Origin: Watersipora subatra | Lineage: Eukaryota > Bryozoa > Gymnolaemata > Cheilostomatida > Watersiporidae | Direction: 5' to 3' | Length of the DNA: 64,000 nt | Assembly (NCBI RefSeq): GCF_963576615.1 | Contig: NC_088714.1 | Coordinates: 1,054,001-1,118,000 of the forward strand | Shown here: positions 11,673 to 26,600 of the stretch, piece after piece | How positions within the stretch are numbered: the first letter of the stretch is position 1 | How the letters are laid out: every line of letters begins with the position of its first letter | Made by a program: the position numbers and the translations under genes | The notes under the pieces: generated by a model | Told to the model about the DNA's origin: nothing | What the model saw: the letters and a program-made list of their open reading frames with translations, nothing else | Database searches by the model: none

Positions 11673-14600
11673 TCACATTGGTGCAATCGTGGAGTTGGCT
11701 TCGAGTTGTGACAAGAAACTGAAGAGAGAAAGTAGAAATAACTATTGAAGACAGAGTTTTAATAACCACTATAGAAGAAACATTGAATGTACAGCGCAAA
11801 AGACATCAATAAACGTATGAAGATGATTCTGGTCATAATCTACAGTAGTTTCATGAATATGCCTTCTAAGTGATGGGAATACCGACACAAATATCACTTC
11901 TAAATGATGGAAATACCAACACAAATATCACTTCTGAATAATGGAAATACAAACACTATCGCTTCAAAATGATGGAAATCCCAACACAAATATCACTTCT
12001 AAATGATGGAAATCCCAACACAAATATCACTTCTAAATTATGGAAATACCAACATAAATATCACTTCTAAATTATGGAAATACCAACATAAATAGCTCTT
12101 CTAAATGATAAAAATATCTACAGAAAAATCTTGCAAAAGAAAGCAAGTCAAGAACTTGTTATAACAATTGATCACTTCATACTTATTACAATGAAGAGGA
12201 ATTTCGATCCGATGATCAGAAACGTTGCAAGGAATACAGTTAGCTGAGAGTTCACAATAGTAATAAATTATTCTCTAGACGGGCTTTTACTTCTTCTCTA
12301 TGTAAAGTAAACGCAATATATAAAAGTAACATGTTATAAATATGATCTAGCAGGTCTTCACGAAGAGTCTACTTGATATAGATCAAGGTTTATTAGAAGC
12401 CAGATAAGCGATAGAACTACTCACTTAGGATTATACATCTCTACTCTTCCACGCAGAATGTTTGGACCAATAAATTGACTGAGATGATTGAGACATTGGC
12501 TAGCAGCAGTCGCAGTTAATGCATTGTCGCACGTCTGTAATATCACCAGACATTATAGCGTACAACAGCATAGCGTATAATGGTATAGCGTATAACAGTA
12601 TGGCATATATACATGTAGGTACAGAGTATAACAGTAGAGCATGTAACAGCATAGCATATAGCAGCATAGCGTTTAACGGAGTAGCGTATAATGGAATAGC
12701 GTATAACAGTATAACGCATAGCATATAACAGTATAGCGTATAACAGTAGAGCATGTAACAGTATAGCATATAACGGTATAGCGTATAACAGTAGAGCATG
12801 TAACAGCAACAATATTACACAAATCGAGTTGTCTACCTAGTATGTGATAAAACTCCTTTTACAGGATTTATGTTTTTACCTAAAAGATAATTTACTCTGT
12901 CAGTACCGTGAGATTTCAAATTTTCTTTTGACCTCTATAAAAAAATTCTTTAGCAAAATAAATATAGAGGTATACTCAGTATATCACTGTGTTGTTTTCA
13001 AACTTATACAGCAGGTAAATGTATCCACAGACATACATATTGGTATCGGAGAGTGTCTGCTACTGTTTAGAGAACAAAAGGTAATCTAGAGACTGCTAAA
13101 GGCCTGACAGCACAAAGTTGTATTACAACAACAGCAGCGGATAACACTACAGATTATCACATTAACAGCAGCGGATAAGACTATAGATTATCACATTAAC
13201 AACAGCGGATAACACTACAGATTATCACATTAACAGCAGCAGATAACACTATATATTATCACATTAACAGCAGCAGATAGCACTACAGATTATCACATTA
13301 ACAGCAGCGGATAACACTATAGATGACCACATTAACAGCAGCAGGTAGCACTATAGATTATCACATTAACAGCAGCAGATAAGACTAGATTATCACATTA
13401 ACAGCAGCAGATAGCACTACAGATTATCACATTAACAGCAGTGGATAACACTACAGATTATCACATTAATAGCAGCAGATAACACTATAGATTATCACAT
13501 TAACAGCAGCAGATAGCACTACAGATTATCACATTAATAGCAGCAGATAGCACTACAGATTATCATATTAACAGCAGCAGATAACACTATAGATTATCAT
13601 ATTAACAGCAGCGGATAACACTATAGATTATCACATTAACAGCAGCAGATAGGACTACAGATTATCACATTAATAGCAGCAGATAGCACTACAGATTATC
13701 ATATTAACAGCAGCGGATAACACTACAGATTATCATATTAACAGCAGCGGATAACACTACAGATTATCATATTAACAGCAGCGGATAGCACTACAGATTA
13801 TCATATTAACAGCAGCGGATAACACTACAGATTATCACATTAACAGCAGCAGATAACACTACAGATTATCACATTAACAGCAGCAGATAACACTAGATTA
13901 TCACATTACCAGCAGCGAATAACATTACAGATTATCACATTAACCGCAGCAGATAACATTACAGATTGACGTTTGAATAATAATTTTGTATTTCGACCAC
14001 ATATTAGGCTTTATTAACATTTTTATGAAAATGGACAGAAAGACTGACAATCTTCTCAAAATATTGACCAGGAAAAGTTACATTAATTACCGGTAATGAT
14101 ATTAAAATCAATTTTTGAACCAGATTGTTTAAATATGGTTTGTTCAAAATCATTATTCAGAAAAGTGGAGAGGTGAAAGGTGTTAAAAAGATGACTTCCA
14201 AGAATAGCTCATTTTTTATAGACAATTTACTAATTTTATATTTATGTGACGGAATTTCTTGCTAGCGCACTCCACTCCACATGATATACAGACAAACTAA
14301 CTGGTATATTTCTTCAAGGCTCTTGAGCTATAAGATATATTTTCATTGAAGAAGTAGAGACTTCAATACCGACATACTCTGTACAGGACATAGCAAAACA
14401 TTGACATCCACCTGCATAGGGAAACCTTATAGAGTATATAAAAAGAGTATATATAATTTACCAAAGAATAGAATATTGCATCAAAAAAGAGTTCAAGATG
14501 TGGCTTGAACAACCTCTTGCCAATGTTCCTTGAAACCTCAGGCAACTACAAATATAAAACACATACAAAGATAGTGTACCAGCTGCAGGAAGTGATAAGA

Positions 14601-17600
14601 AAGTTGAGTAGGAAATGAGACCAAGAGGTAGTTTGTCACGTGAATAATAAGCTGCTTCTAATCTATAAATAGCAATGTTTGTTTTGTGTCTGTGTTTTTG
14701 TTTTGTCATCCTTGTATCCACTTACAGTGATTAATATCGCAAGTTTGTGAACAAGCATACCTAACCACAAGACCACACCGTTATTAACCTCATGAAGCTG
14801 CTCTACGGTATGCTTATCGCGATTAAAGCTAAATATGTATGTTTTATTATGAAATAAAAAACCGTATGATCATTACGCATCATGTAACAATTATTAAGCT
14901 GGCTTCAAACACTGCTAATGTTTTAGTAAAGATTTAAACTATTAGCTTAGCAGGTAAGTTACTCAAACGCAATTGGTAATCTAGTGCTAGATTATGCCTT
15001 TGTAAGGTTTATGATAACAAAGACACAACTATACATACGTTCATGTAGTTTGCCAAGTTGTAAAGGTCTTGTAAAGGTCACATTAGAAAGAACTACTGCC
15101 GCGATTTTAACTAAAAGTTTTTACTGGAAGGTGTAAACCTATAGAGATACACACAAAGAACAAACAACTATGGATGAATGAAAGACTTGGATATAACATG
15201 TAGCACAGTTTCATCAAAGGTAACACATTCGATCAATTGATATCTTTGGAGAGCATGTGATCTTACCCGTTTACATACGGTCTCAAGAAGCACAACATGC
15301 TGTGTATAGTCTTTATTGGCAGTAGCCTGGGCTATGAGTGGCAGCAGTGTTGCTACAGACTGATGAAGTACTGCTACACCTGACAACTCTGCCAGTAGAT
15401 GCACGCAACTAAATAACACAACCATGGTAACAACTATTAAGTATTAAAACGACCATGTTATATTTCATCATGAGCAACATATGGAGAGAAAAATGTGAAC
15501 AATTAAACACAGCAATAGCGCTGCGGCTAGTTAAGGAGCTGGTTAACAGTTAAGTTGAGTTAAGTCCCGAGTTAACATATATGTAAGCATTGGTTCTTCT
15601 GTTTTCAGTGTATAAAAGTGAACATAAACTGCTTAACACGTAAAACAAAAACACAAAAACCTCAGCGAAACATCAGCTTTAAAATTGCAAATTTTTTTAT
15701 ATCACACAAATTTAGTAGTAATGAATAGAATGAGTTATTATAAAATTATAATGATTACTATAACTTTATAATAATTCATTCTATGATAGAATGAAGCGAC
15801 TCTAAATGCTATATCCTCGATATAAAGCGGTGTGAAGATTAGAAATCTCTAAACTAATTGTTGAAACTCTGGTTGTAAAATGAATAGATGTGCCTAAATT
15901 ATTTTACTGATTTATAGTCTTTAATATATTGTTTGTAAGATTTGATAGGGAATGGCTAGTATTTCTATTTTGTTCTAAAATGAAATCTGGTTAGGTGTCA
16001 AAATATTGTTGCGCTACAGATGTGTAGAGAGCTGATGACTCACAACATACTCAAAAATATGGTGACTTAGATAAGATGAAAAAAGGTTGTTAGTGTGAAT
16101 TACGCCTCGGTGAGTGCTTTTTGAACAATCGCTTTACGCTGGTCATTTTAGGAATATCAGGGAAAAAATAGTTATGTATACTTAGTGACAGCTTAGTCAG
16201 CGATTTGCATTAGTCTGGAAGGGAGTAACCATAAACTAGTAGCTTTAACTGTGTTCAGCTACTCTAATAGATGTTTAACTATGTTACTACTAGATGATTT
16301 AGCCTTGTATATACTAATAGATGATTTAGTCTTGTATATACTAATAGATGATTTAGTCTTGTATATACTACTAGATGATTTAGTCTTGTATATACTAATA
16401 GATAATTTAGTCTTGCATATACTACTAGATGATTTAGTCTTGTATATACTACTAGATGATTTAGTCTTGTATATACTAATAGATGATTTAGCCTTGTATA
16501 TACTAATAGATGATTTAGTCTTGTATATACTGATAGATGATTTAGTCTTGCATATACTAATAGATGATTTAGTCTTGTATATACTAATAGATGGTTTAGT
16601 CTTGTATATACTACTAGATGATTTAGTCTTGTATATACTAATAGATGATTTAGTCTTGTATATACTAATAGATGATTTAGTCTTGTATATACTAATAGAT
16701 TATTTAGTCTTGTATATACTAATAGATGATTTAGTCTTGTATATACTAATAGATGATTTAGCCTTGTATATACTAATAGATTATTTAGTCTTGTATATAC
16801 TAATAGATGATTTAGTCTTGTATATACTAATAGATGATTTAGCCTTGTATATACTAATAGATGATTTAGTCTTGTATATACTAATAAATGATTTAGCCTT
16901 GTATATACTAATAGATGATTTAGTCTTGTATATACTAATAGATGATTTGGTTTTGTATATACTACTAGATGATTTAGTCTTGTATATACTACTAGATGAT
17001 TTATTCTTGTATATACTACTAGATGATTTAGTCTTGTATATACTACTAGATGATTTAGTCTTGTATACACTACTAGATGATTTAGTCTTGTATATACTAA
17101 TAGATAACTTAGTATTATATGTACCAATATATAATTTAGTATTGTATATACTAATATATAATTTAGTATTATATATACTAATATATAATTTAGTATTATA
17201 TATACTAATATATAATTTAGTATTGTATATACTAATAGATAATTTAGTATTATATATACTAATAGATAATTTAGTATTATATATACTCATATATAATTTA
17301 GTATTGTATATACTAATAGATAATTTAATGTTGTATATGCTAATAGATACTTTAGTATTATACATACTAATATATAATTTAGTATTATATATACTAATAG
17401 ATAATTTAGTATTGCATATACTAATAGATAACTTAGTACTGGAGGAACATGAACTGGCCCTATAAGTATGAACCATAAGACACACCCTTCGGCCTGCTCC
17501 CAGGGTTCAGCAGGTCTTCTGAAGGTAGAATTCATACAGCCTCCTTTATCCTTCACACCGCCGCGACCCATTTTAGGAGCTAATGATCCGCAAGAATACA

Positions 17601-20600
17601 TCTACAAATATTTACAAAGTTTCCAGTACCAGCGTATTTCTCTAACGAGGCGATAAGTAATAATTATGAAAGCATATGCCTACCATTTAAAAAATAGCTG
17701 AAATCTTAACAAAAACAAATTTAGCATGCTGCGAAACACCGATGCTTTTCTCAGTCTCCTCCATAAACCGACCATCTGTGATGACTGATGATCTAATCAT
17801 ACAAAAAACTAGAAACTGCAGTCTAAATTGTTCTTTTAGTAAGCCTCTTCTAGCAGAACATACTCAGCATTGACCAAGACATGTCATTAGCTGGTGAAAA
17901 AAATAAACAACAGTCCTGACAAACTCACTGTGTTGTCAGAATGAATAGCAGGGTCATTGTCTCTCGCCTTTTTTACTACACTGTAGGTGGCTGGACCTTT
18001 TTCCAAACCAGAGTATTTGTCTGTGTTGGCTTTTTGTGTATCAACCGCTTTCAATGCCTTTTCTGCAACTTTGACCATCTCCTGGGAGAGTTCCTCTCCT
18101 AGATATAGACAGAATACTATAATATGTGTAAACCAACAGCAAGGAGTCGAAAGTACGACTATGAGAGGAAAAGGCTATGAGACGTACATGAGAAGAAAGT
18201 GAGGAGGATATAAAGCAGCAATTAAGATGCTTGTATGTCAAAAAAATGTGTCTCTTGTAGTTCATCCTAAAATGTACTAGAATATCTTCAAGATGCACTA
18301 GCTGACAAGTGTCAGAGTCGTCTATATTATGACATATCATTTATATTATATCATACTAGTACACTCGCCAGTCCGTGCACTGTGAGAGATCGTCATGAGT
18401 AATTAGAATATAGAGAATTATCCAATAAAGTGGTGTAATGGTAGCATGCTGGTGTTTCAATAGGATACCCCGGATTCAATCCCAAACAAAGCACTCTTTT
18501 TTCTAATGCTTTCCTCTAATTCAACAAAACCTATGACTTGTCAGAGGTGCGGATAAAATGTTATAACTTTTGAACCACACAGTCTATAAACTATATATTA
18601 TAAATTCTATATACCAAATTAATCATTATAAAACTTTACATTAGCTGATGCCATGAAAAATACCACAGATGCGTTGAACAACGCAAATGAACACTTTTTC
18701 GGCCATTTTCGAAAAAAAACTGAGCGTGTCCGAGTTAAACGATTTATCAATATTATTACCGTTTATGGTATTATTCCTAACACTCTTGACATGACTTTGG
18801 ACAGACAGACATGGCTCTTATTATAGCAAAGACTAAATGAACACCCGGCGTTGCCCGGGTAATTAAAAGTTTTTTTATACAGAAACTTGATTTTTATGTA
18901 ACATATGCAACATTTACTATTTTAACTTTTAAATAAAGGTGTTTATTTATTTAGATATTTGATTATTTTTGCAATTGGCAACCGTGTTTGAGCTAGCTGA
19001 CGCCTACTTACCATGAATTACGAATTCGTGAGATTCGAAGGTAAAACGTGGAAGCTACACAGAGAAAGTACTGTAATGAACTTTTGTGATAAATGTGCAT
19101 AACAAGCTCAATATTCGTTTGTTGAGGAAAAAAAATAATAACAAAACAAACTCTATAAACTTATATTATAAACTTATAAATTTATGTAAACTTTATAAGT
19201 GTAATAATTATTTAACAAATAAAGTATAAGAAAGTGAGAAATAACTAATAATTATATACAATAGTACAGTAAAAAGGTACAGTAACTATGTTTGTTTTAA
19301 AATGTGATTGATTCAATCATGAATTCGGAGAAATGGAAGGTAAAATGTGTAAGCTAATACACAAAGCTAATGTGTAAGAATTTTCATTACGCTGTAATAA
19401 ACTTTTGTAACAAACTAACATAACAAGCTCAATATTCGATTGTTGAAAAAAGAAAATGGCGGATGTTAGTATCCTATATCCATACCAAATACAATATATT
19501 CGTACAAACGTCTTAAAATGTAATTGATTAAAGATAGTTAGTTTTAAACAAATTAGCTTTAATTGAAATAAATAAAGAAATAATATAAAAACCGTAAACA
19601 AAGAAAAAAGGCAAAGTTTTGTTCATATTCAATAATAGCGGCACGCAAGCTATGAACCAAGCGTGCTAGTAATTTAACAAGCGCTGAATAAGTATTTGCC
19701 CAAAAGATTCACAGCATGGCAAGGCCAACATAGCATGGTGGTTCTCCCCATGTTCACAGTCATGAAGGTTCCGAGGTCAAATTTATATTTATATACTCAC
19801 ATTTATATATAGATTACTACTTATATTACATAATATTATTGTTTATATTATACAGTGCACCCTCAGGATACGATTTTAATTCGTTCCAGGGTTGGATTCA
19901 TATGGTGAAAAAATCGTAGAGGAGTATAGAAACCATAGTAATTATATGATGCAAACAGCGACTGGTAGAATCATGAAAATTTTATACAAGTAAAATTTTA
20001 TACAATTTTATACATACTCAAAATTAGTAATAAAATAATTTGTTAACCTTAACAGCTATAATAGTTACATACGGTAACTTTAGTATATTTAGTGTATGTA
20101 TTGGTTATGGTCTGCTTTAAAATGTAACGTTGTAATGTGCTATGTGCGGTACGTACCTTTTGAGAGTTTTTACATATAAAAAACTTTGAATTCACTTTAA
20201 AGCTTGACTTGCAACAAAATTCCCATTACAGTTATTTGGTATCAAAAGATTCACTATGTCTTACTCTGTTGTGATGTAGGTGCAAAATATGTGGAAATGT
20301 GATTACAAGCTCTTAAAAGCTCAAAAACGAAAAGCCACCGTAGATTGGAATCAGTTTATTTCTCTGACGTTGTCATTACATTTGGTTATTGTTTTGACAC
20401 GTGATGTTCTCACGTAAATTGAAACGCCAATAAAAGGCTCAATATAAAACTTCTCCTAACACTAGTTTATGACAAACACTTCGGGTTTTACCGAAGATCC
20501 TGTATCGAATATAGATGCTTGCTACTTTACAGTTTTGTTTCGACTTGGTCTAATCGTCTAGTCGTAATCTGATCATGTGACCCAATACTTCGCAAATAAT

Positions 20601-23600
20601 TTTTGAAGCACTTTTCGATTATCATAGGTGACCAACAGGCTCATCATGATTATCAGACAATGATATGTACTCCTTCGAGCTAAGGTTAAAAAATTAAACG
20701 AATTTTTAAGGTAAGTTATAAGATATCACTGCTAAAAGTGACAGCATTACAATGACGATAAAACAGACGCGTAAGAACACTAGACATAGTTTTATTGAAT
20801 GCGTGAAGTATATTTGTGAAAATATTTCGACGAATGAGGTTGCATGAAAGTGTAAACAGAAACCATCTCTCACGACTACGTTCCATTTGAGCCGTTTTGG
20901 AAAGAGATTCTAATCTACGGTGGTTTTGTGATGGCGGCAATTAACTGTTCGTTTTTGAGCTTGTAATCACATTTCCACATATTTTTCACCAACAATACAG
21001 CAGAGTAAGACATGGTGAATCTTTTGATACCTAATAACTATAATGTGAATTTTGTTGCTAGCAAACCTTTAAATAAGTTTAGCTTTCACAAAACACACAC
21101 TTGAAGCTACGTTGTAGTATGCATTTAAAAATTTTTTTTCAATTTTATCGCTTTTTAGTTTTTGGTTTCGTTTTCAATATAAATTTAGCAGTTCTTGTTA
21201 AAACCTTTTTCAATTTAATTTGGCAAGAAAGTCCGAACGATGCTGCTTTCGTGATGAAGTGGATTGTGTTTGCAGGTTAATGGAAGTTGTCTGACTACTG
21301 ACTTCTGTTTAAATGGATACCAACTCCAACTTTGTTAATGGTTATAAAGGGAAAATATTACGGTTTTATACATGAGAGATGCTGAAATGAGAGAAATCGG
21401 TCATCGTGTCTCTTTTAGGTGTTGTGAAAATGTTTTCGGCGAACAGCATTTCGGCATTATAACATCAGGGCAATCATATCCTGAGGGTGCACTGTACCAT
21501 CTCACTGATCATGTTATATTACTGTTTATATTATAGCATACTAGTACGCTAGGCAGTCCCATGCAACGTGAGAGATCGTAATGAGTAATCACTATGTTCA
21601 TAATTCATTTGTGGAGCGGCAAGGCAGCCGAGTGGTGAAGTGGTAGTGTCCTTGCTTTTAAATCTGAAGCTCTGGGTTTGATTCTTATGCAAGGCAATCC
21701 TTTTCCCTAACATTCGTAGCGTGTTTACTATAATAATAACGATGTTCTTATTATAGTAGACTAGTAGACTATTGTATATAGAATACTAGCAGGAAACTTG
21801 GCGTTACCCGGGTATTAAAAATCAGCTTATAAACAGTGAGAGGTAATGAGAGTTGCCTGCCACTTGCCATTAGCCTCGCACATTGCCAATGGCTAATTTG
21901 AGTATGGTTACTAATAAGAGCTAACTACTTGCTCTCATAGGAGAGCAAGAATTGCGTTGCGTCGTAACTGAGAGCGGTAGCGTATTTTCACCCACATAGC
22001 GGCATATATCGCACATTGATTCCATCAATCTCTCATAGTTAAGTTGATGAGGCATTTGCCTGGTGAACGGGAGGTTCTGAGATCAAATATTCTGTGATAT
22101 AGATTCTTCATTCCAATATTTTAATAGCCGGACATACCGAAGGACATATACAAGCTTTGAGATTAATATACATAGATTACTGTTCATATTATACCATATT
22201 ACTGTTTATATTATATCATATATTATAGACTATTAAAATGATTAAAAATATACATACCATAAGTGGCAGCAACAGAGGCGAGAGCCTGAGCCGCCCCACT
22301 CCTCACTGACGGTATGTTATCCTGGAGGTTCTCATAAAACATGGGCATCAATTTTGGCAGATATCCCTTTGATTCATCCGGGAAGCATCGCACAAAGTTA
22401 CCTGAGGCTATGCAAGCGGCTACAAAATACGTTAAATATTGCAAACCTAATTGAATTGGCTGATAAAGGATTTGTTTGTGCCATAGTTGGTATCAGCATC
22501 AACATGTTCATAATCATCAGAGTACGAGCTATTTCTAAATTGGTGAATACTGCTTCTACATGCATAAAAACAAAGGTTAGCGGTACATACGGTTGATCTG
22601 CTCAGCCCAGCGACACATTGATTTATAGATTCTATATGCGCTAATTTGTTTAGAAATAGAAGAGAAGTCTATGTTAAATAACTATACCAAACCTTGCCTT
22701 GGTACAGTTAGTTACACACTGACATTAACTATACCAAACCTTGCCTTGGTACAGTTAGTTACACACTGACATTCATTATACCAAACCTTGCCTTGGTACA
22801 GTTAGTTACACACTGACATTAACTATACCAAACCTTGCCTTGGTTACAGTTAGTTACACACTGACATTAACTATACCAAACCTTGCCTTGGTACAGTTAG
22901 TTACACACTGACATTAACTATACCAAACCTTGCCTTGGTACAGTTAGTTACACACTGACATTAACTATACCAAACCTTGCCTTGGTACAGTTAGTTACAC
23001 ACTGACATTAACTATACCAAACCTTGCCTTGGTACAGTTAGTTACACACTGACATTAACTATACCAAACCTTGCCTTGGTACAGTTAGTTACACACTGAC
23101 ATTCATTATACCAAACCTTGCCTTGGTACAGTTAGTTATACACTGACATTAACTATACCAAACCTTGCCTTGGTACAGTTAGTTACACACTGACATTAAC
23201 TATACCAAACCTTGCCTTGGTACAGTTAGTTACACACTGACATTAACTATACCAAACCTTGCCTTGGTACAGTTAGTTACACACTGACATTAACTATACC
23301 AAACCTTGCCTTGGTACAGTTAGTTACACACTGACATTCATTATACCAAACCTTGCCTTGGTACAGTTAGTTACACACTGACATTAACTATACCAAACCT
23401 TGCCTTGGTTACAGTTAGTTACACACTGACATTAACTATACCAAACCTTGCCTTGGTACAGTTAGTTACACACTGACATAAACTATACCAAACCTTGCCT
23501 TGGTACAGTTAGTTACACACTGACATTAACTATACCAAACCTTGCCTTGGTACAGTTAGTTACACACTGACATTAATTATACCAAACCTTGCCTTGGTAC

Positions 23601-26600
23601 AGTTAGTTACACACTGACATTAACTATACCAAACCTTGCCTTGGTACAGTTAGTTACACACTGACATTAACTATACCAAACCTTGCCTTGGTACAGTTAG
23701 TTACACACTGACATTCATTATACCAAACCTTGCCTTGGTACAGTTAGTTACACACTGACATTCATTATACCAAACCTTGCCTTGGTACAGTTAGTTACAC
23801 ACTGACATTAACTATACCAAACCTTGCCTTGGTACAGTTAGTTACACACTGACATTCATTATACCAAACCTTGCCTTGGTACAGTTAGTTACACACTGAC
23901 ATTAACTATACCAAACCTTGCCTTGGTTACAGTTAGTTACACACTGACATTAACTATACCAAACCTTGCCTTGGTACAGTTAGTTACACACTGACATTAA
24001 CTATACCAAACCTTGCCTTGGTACAGTTAGTTACACACTGACATTAACTATACCAAACCTTGCCTTGGTACAGTTAGTTACACACTGACATTAACTATAC
24101 CAAACCTTGCCTTGGTACAGTTAGTTACACACTGACATTAACTATACCAAACCTTGCCTTGGTACAGTTAGTTACACACTGACATTCATTATACCAAACC
24201 TTGCCTTGGTACAGTTAGTTATACACTGACATTAACTATACCAAACCTTGCCTTGGTACAGTTAGTTACACACTGACATTAACTATACCAAACCTTGCCT
24301 TGGTACAGTTAGTTACACACTGACATTAACTATACCAAACCTTGCCTTGGTACAGTTAGTTACACACTGACATTAACTATACCAAACCTTGCCTTGGTAC
24401 AGTTAGTTACACACTGACATTCATTATACCAAACCTTGCCTTGGTACAGTTAGTTACACACTGACATTAACTATACCAAACCTTGCCTTGGTTACAGTTA
24501 GTTACACACTGACATTAACTATACCAAACCTTGCCTTGGTACAGTTAGTTACACACTGACATTAACTATACCAAACCTTGCCTTGGTACAGTTAGTTACA
24601 CACTGACATTAATTATACCAAACCTTGCCTTGGTACAGTTAGTTACACACTGACATTAACTATACCAAACCTTGCCTTGGTACAGTTAGTTACACACTGA
24701 CATTAACTATACCAAACCTTGCCTTGGTACAGTTAGTTACACACTGACATTCATTATACCAAACCTTGCCTTGGTACAGTTAGTTACACACTGACATTAA
24801 CTATACCAAACCTTGCCTTGGTACAGTTAGTTACACACTGACATTAATTATACCAAACCTTGCCCTGGTACAGTTAGTTACACACTGACATTAATTAAAG
24901 TAACTGCAACAACATACTTGTATGAAATCTTTATAAAGACTACGGAAAAGGTAGAGAAAATTGAAAAAAAGCCTGGAGTAACAGGAAATTAAAAACCTGG
25001 AAGCGATGATTAAAAATAATAGATATATAATGATAGAATTTAAAACAAACAAAAAAATACAAATGACCCATTTTTTAATTTAAAATTTGCGTGGTTTGAA
25101 AATAATATTGTATGCCTACTGAAGCACCAAAGTCCACCATTTGCATTGCTAAGGCTACACTTCTGCTCGCCTTTCTTCAATTTGAACAATAAAAATAAAA
25201 GACAAGAGAAATAAAAGAGCGTAAAAAAGACAATAAAAATCTTTTGATTTATTGTTTCGTCAATTCAGTTTCCAACAAAATTAAAATTTAACTATTGAGC
25301 TAGTCTTTTTATAAAGTCTTATTTAGCCATTTTATTTTAAAACTATACGTAATAAACTGAAGTGCTCATCATCTAGTCCGTGGATGCTACGAAGAATTAA
25401 ACAAAGTACAGAGTTTGCTATAGTGTAAGAGTACCTACTCTAACATTATACAACAGTTTTAAAACTCTAAAACATCTAGTTACAGATTAATATATATCGA
25501 GGTTAGACTAATAGATTATTACATTCAAAATCTGTGAGAAATCATAGTTGTTATTTTACATTCAATGGGTAGTGATTAACATGACAAAGAGACCTGAGCA
25601 CGCACCGTCACGAACAGGCCAACTATCATCCTCAAAGCAGATCTTTAATGCATCTAACAGCATGGATACATATGGACGGACACAATCTTTGGATATCTTA
25701 GAGCCAAGTTCTGCTATACAAGCGCATGCTGCTTCTCGCACAGCATGATTGTCTGCTTCTGATTGACTGATGTAGAAATCAACCTTCAATAGCAGATACT
25801 TGACTCGTTGAAAATAGAGAAAAGCAAACTAGGACACAAATTGTGGACAGAAATCAAAAGCTAACTTAAGTATAACTCTAACTAAAGCTAGTCAGACTAA
25901 CTTAAGTATAACTCTAACTAAAGCTAGTCAGACTAACTTAAGTATAACTCTAACTAAAGCTAGTCAGACTAACTTAAAGGTTGACTTGCAACAAAATTCA
26001 CATTACAGTTATTTGATATCAAAAGATTCAGCATGTCTTACTCTGTTGTGTTGTAGGTGCAAAATATGTGGGAATGTGATTACAAGCTCTTGAAAGTTCA
26101 AAAACGAACAGTTAATCGCAGCCACACGAGACCGCTGTAGTTTGGATTCTTCTTCCAAAACGGCTTAAATGTGACGTAGCTGTGTTAGATGGTTTCTGTT
26201 TACACTTTCATGCAACCTTATTCGTCGAAGTATTTCACAAATATACTTCACGCATTCAATAAAACCATGTCTATTGTTCTTACGCGCCTGTTTTATCGTC
26301 ATTTTAATGCTGTCACTTTTAGCAGTGATATCTTATAACTTACCGTAAAAATTCGTTTAATTTTTTAGCCTTAGCTTAAAGGAGTACATATCATTGTCTG
26401 ATAATCATGATGAGCCTGTTGGTCACTTGTGATAATCGAAAAGTGCTGCAGAAATTATTTGCGAAGTATTGGGTCACATGATCAGATTACGACTTGCCGA
26501 TTAGACCAAACCGAAACAAAACTGTAAAGTAGCAAGCATCTATATTTGATATGAGGTCTTCAGTAAAACCCGAAGTGTTTGTCATAAACTAGTGCTACAA

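Noticed and set aside
13110-13975. Regular 34-bp repeats suggestive of a CRISPR array
   Set aside because: Units are directly tandem without unique spacers, and the genome is animal.
16251-17465. 404-aa plus-strand and 282/234-aa minus-strand ORFs
   Set aside because: Made entirely by a 27-bp minisatellite inside HEAT intron 11; a unit that is a multiple of 3 keeps frames open by itself.
21625-21705. Possible tRNA genes at 18.43, 21.63, 51.35 and 61.03 kb
   Set aside because: Box A- and B-like words are present but no complete cloverleaf with matching acceptor stem; they sit at heads of dispersed repeats, so they are SINE heads.
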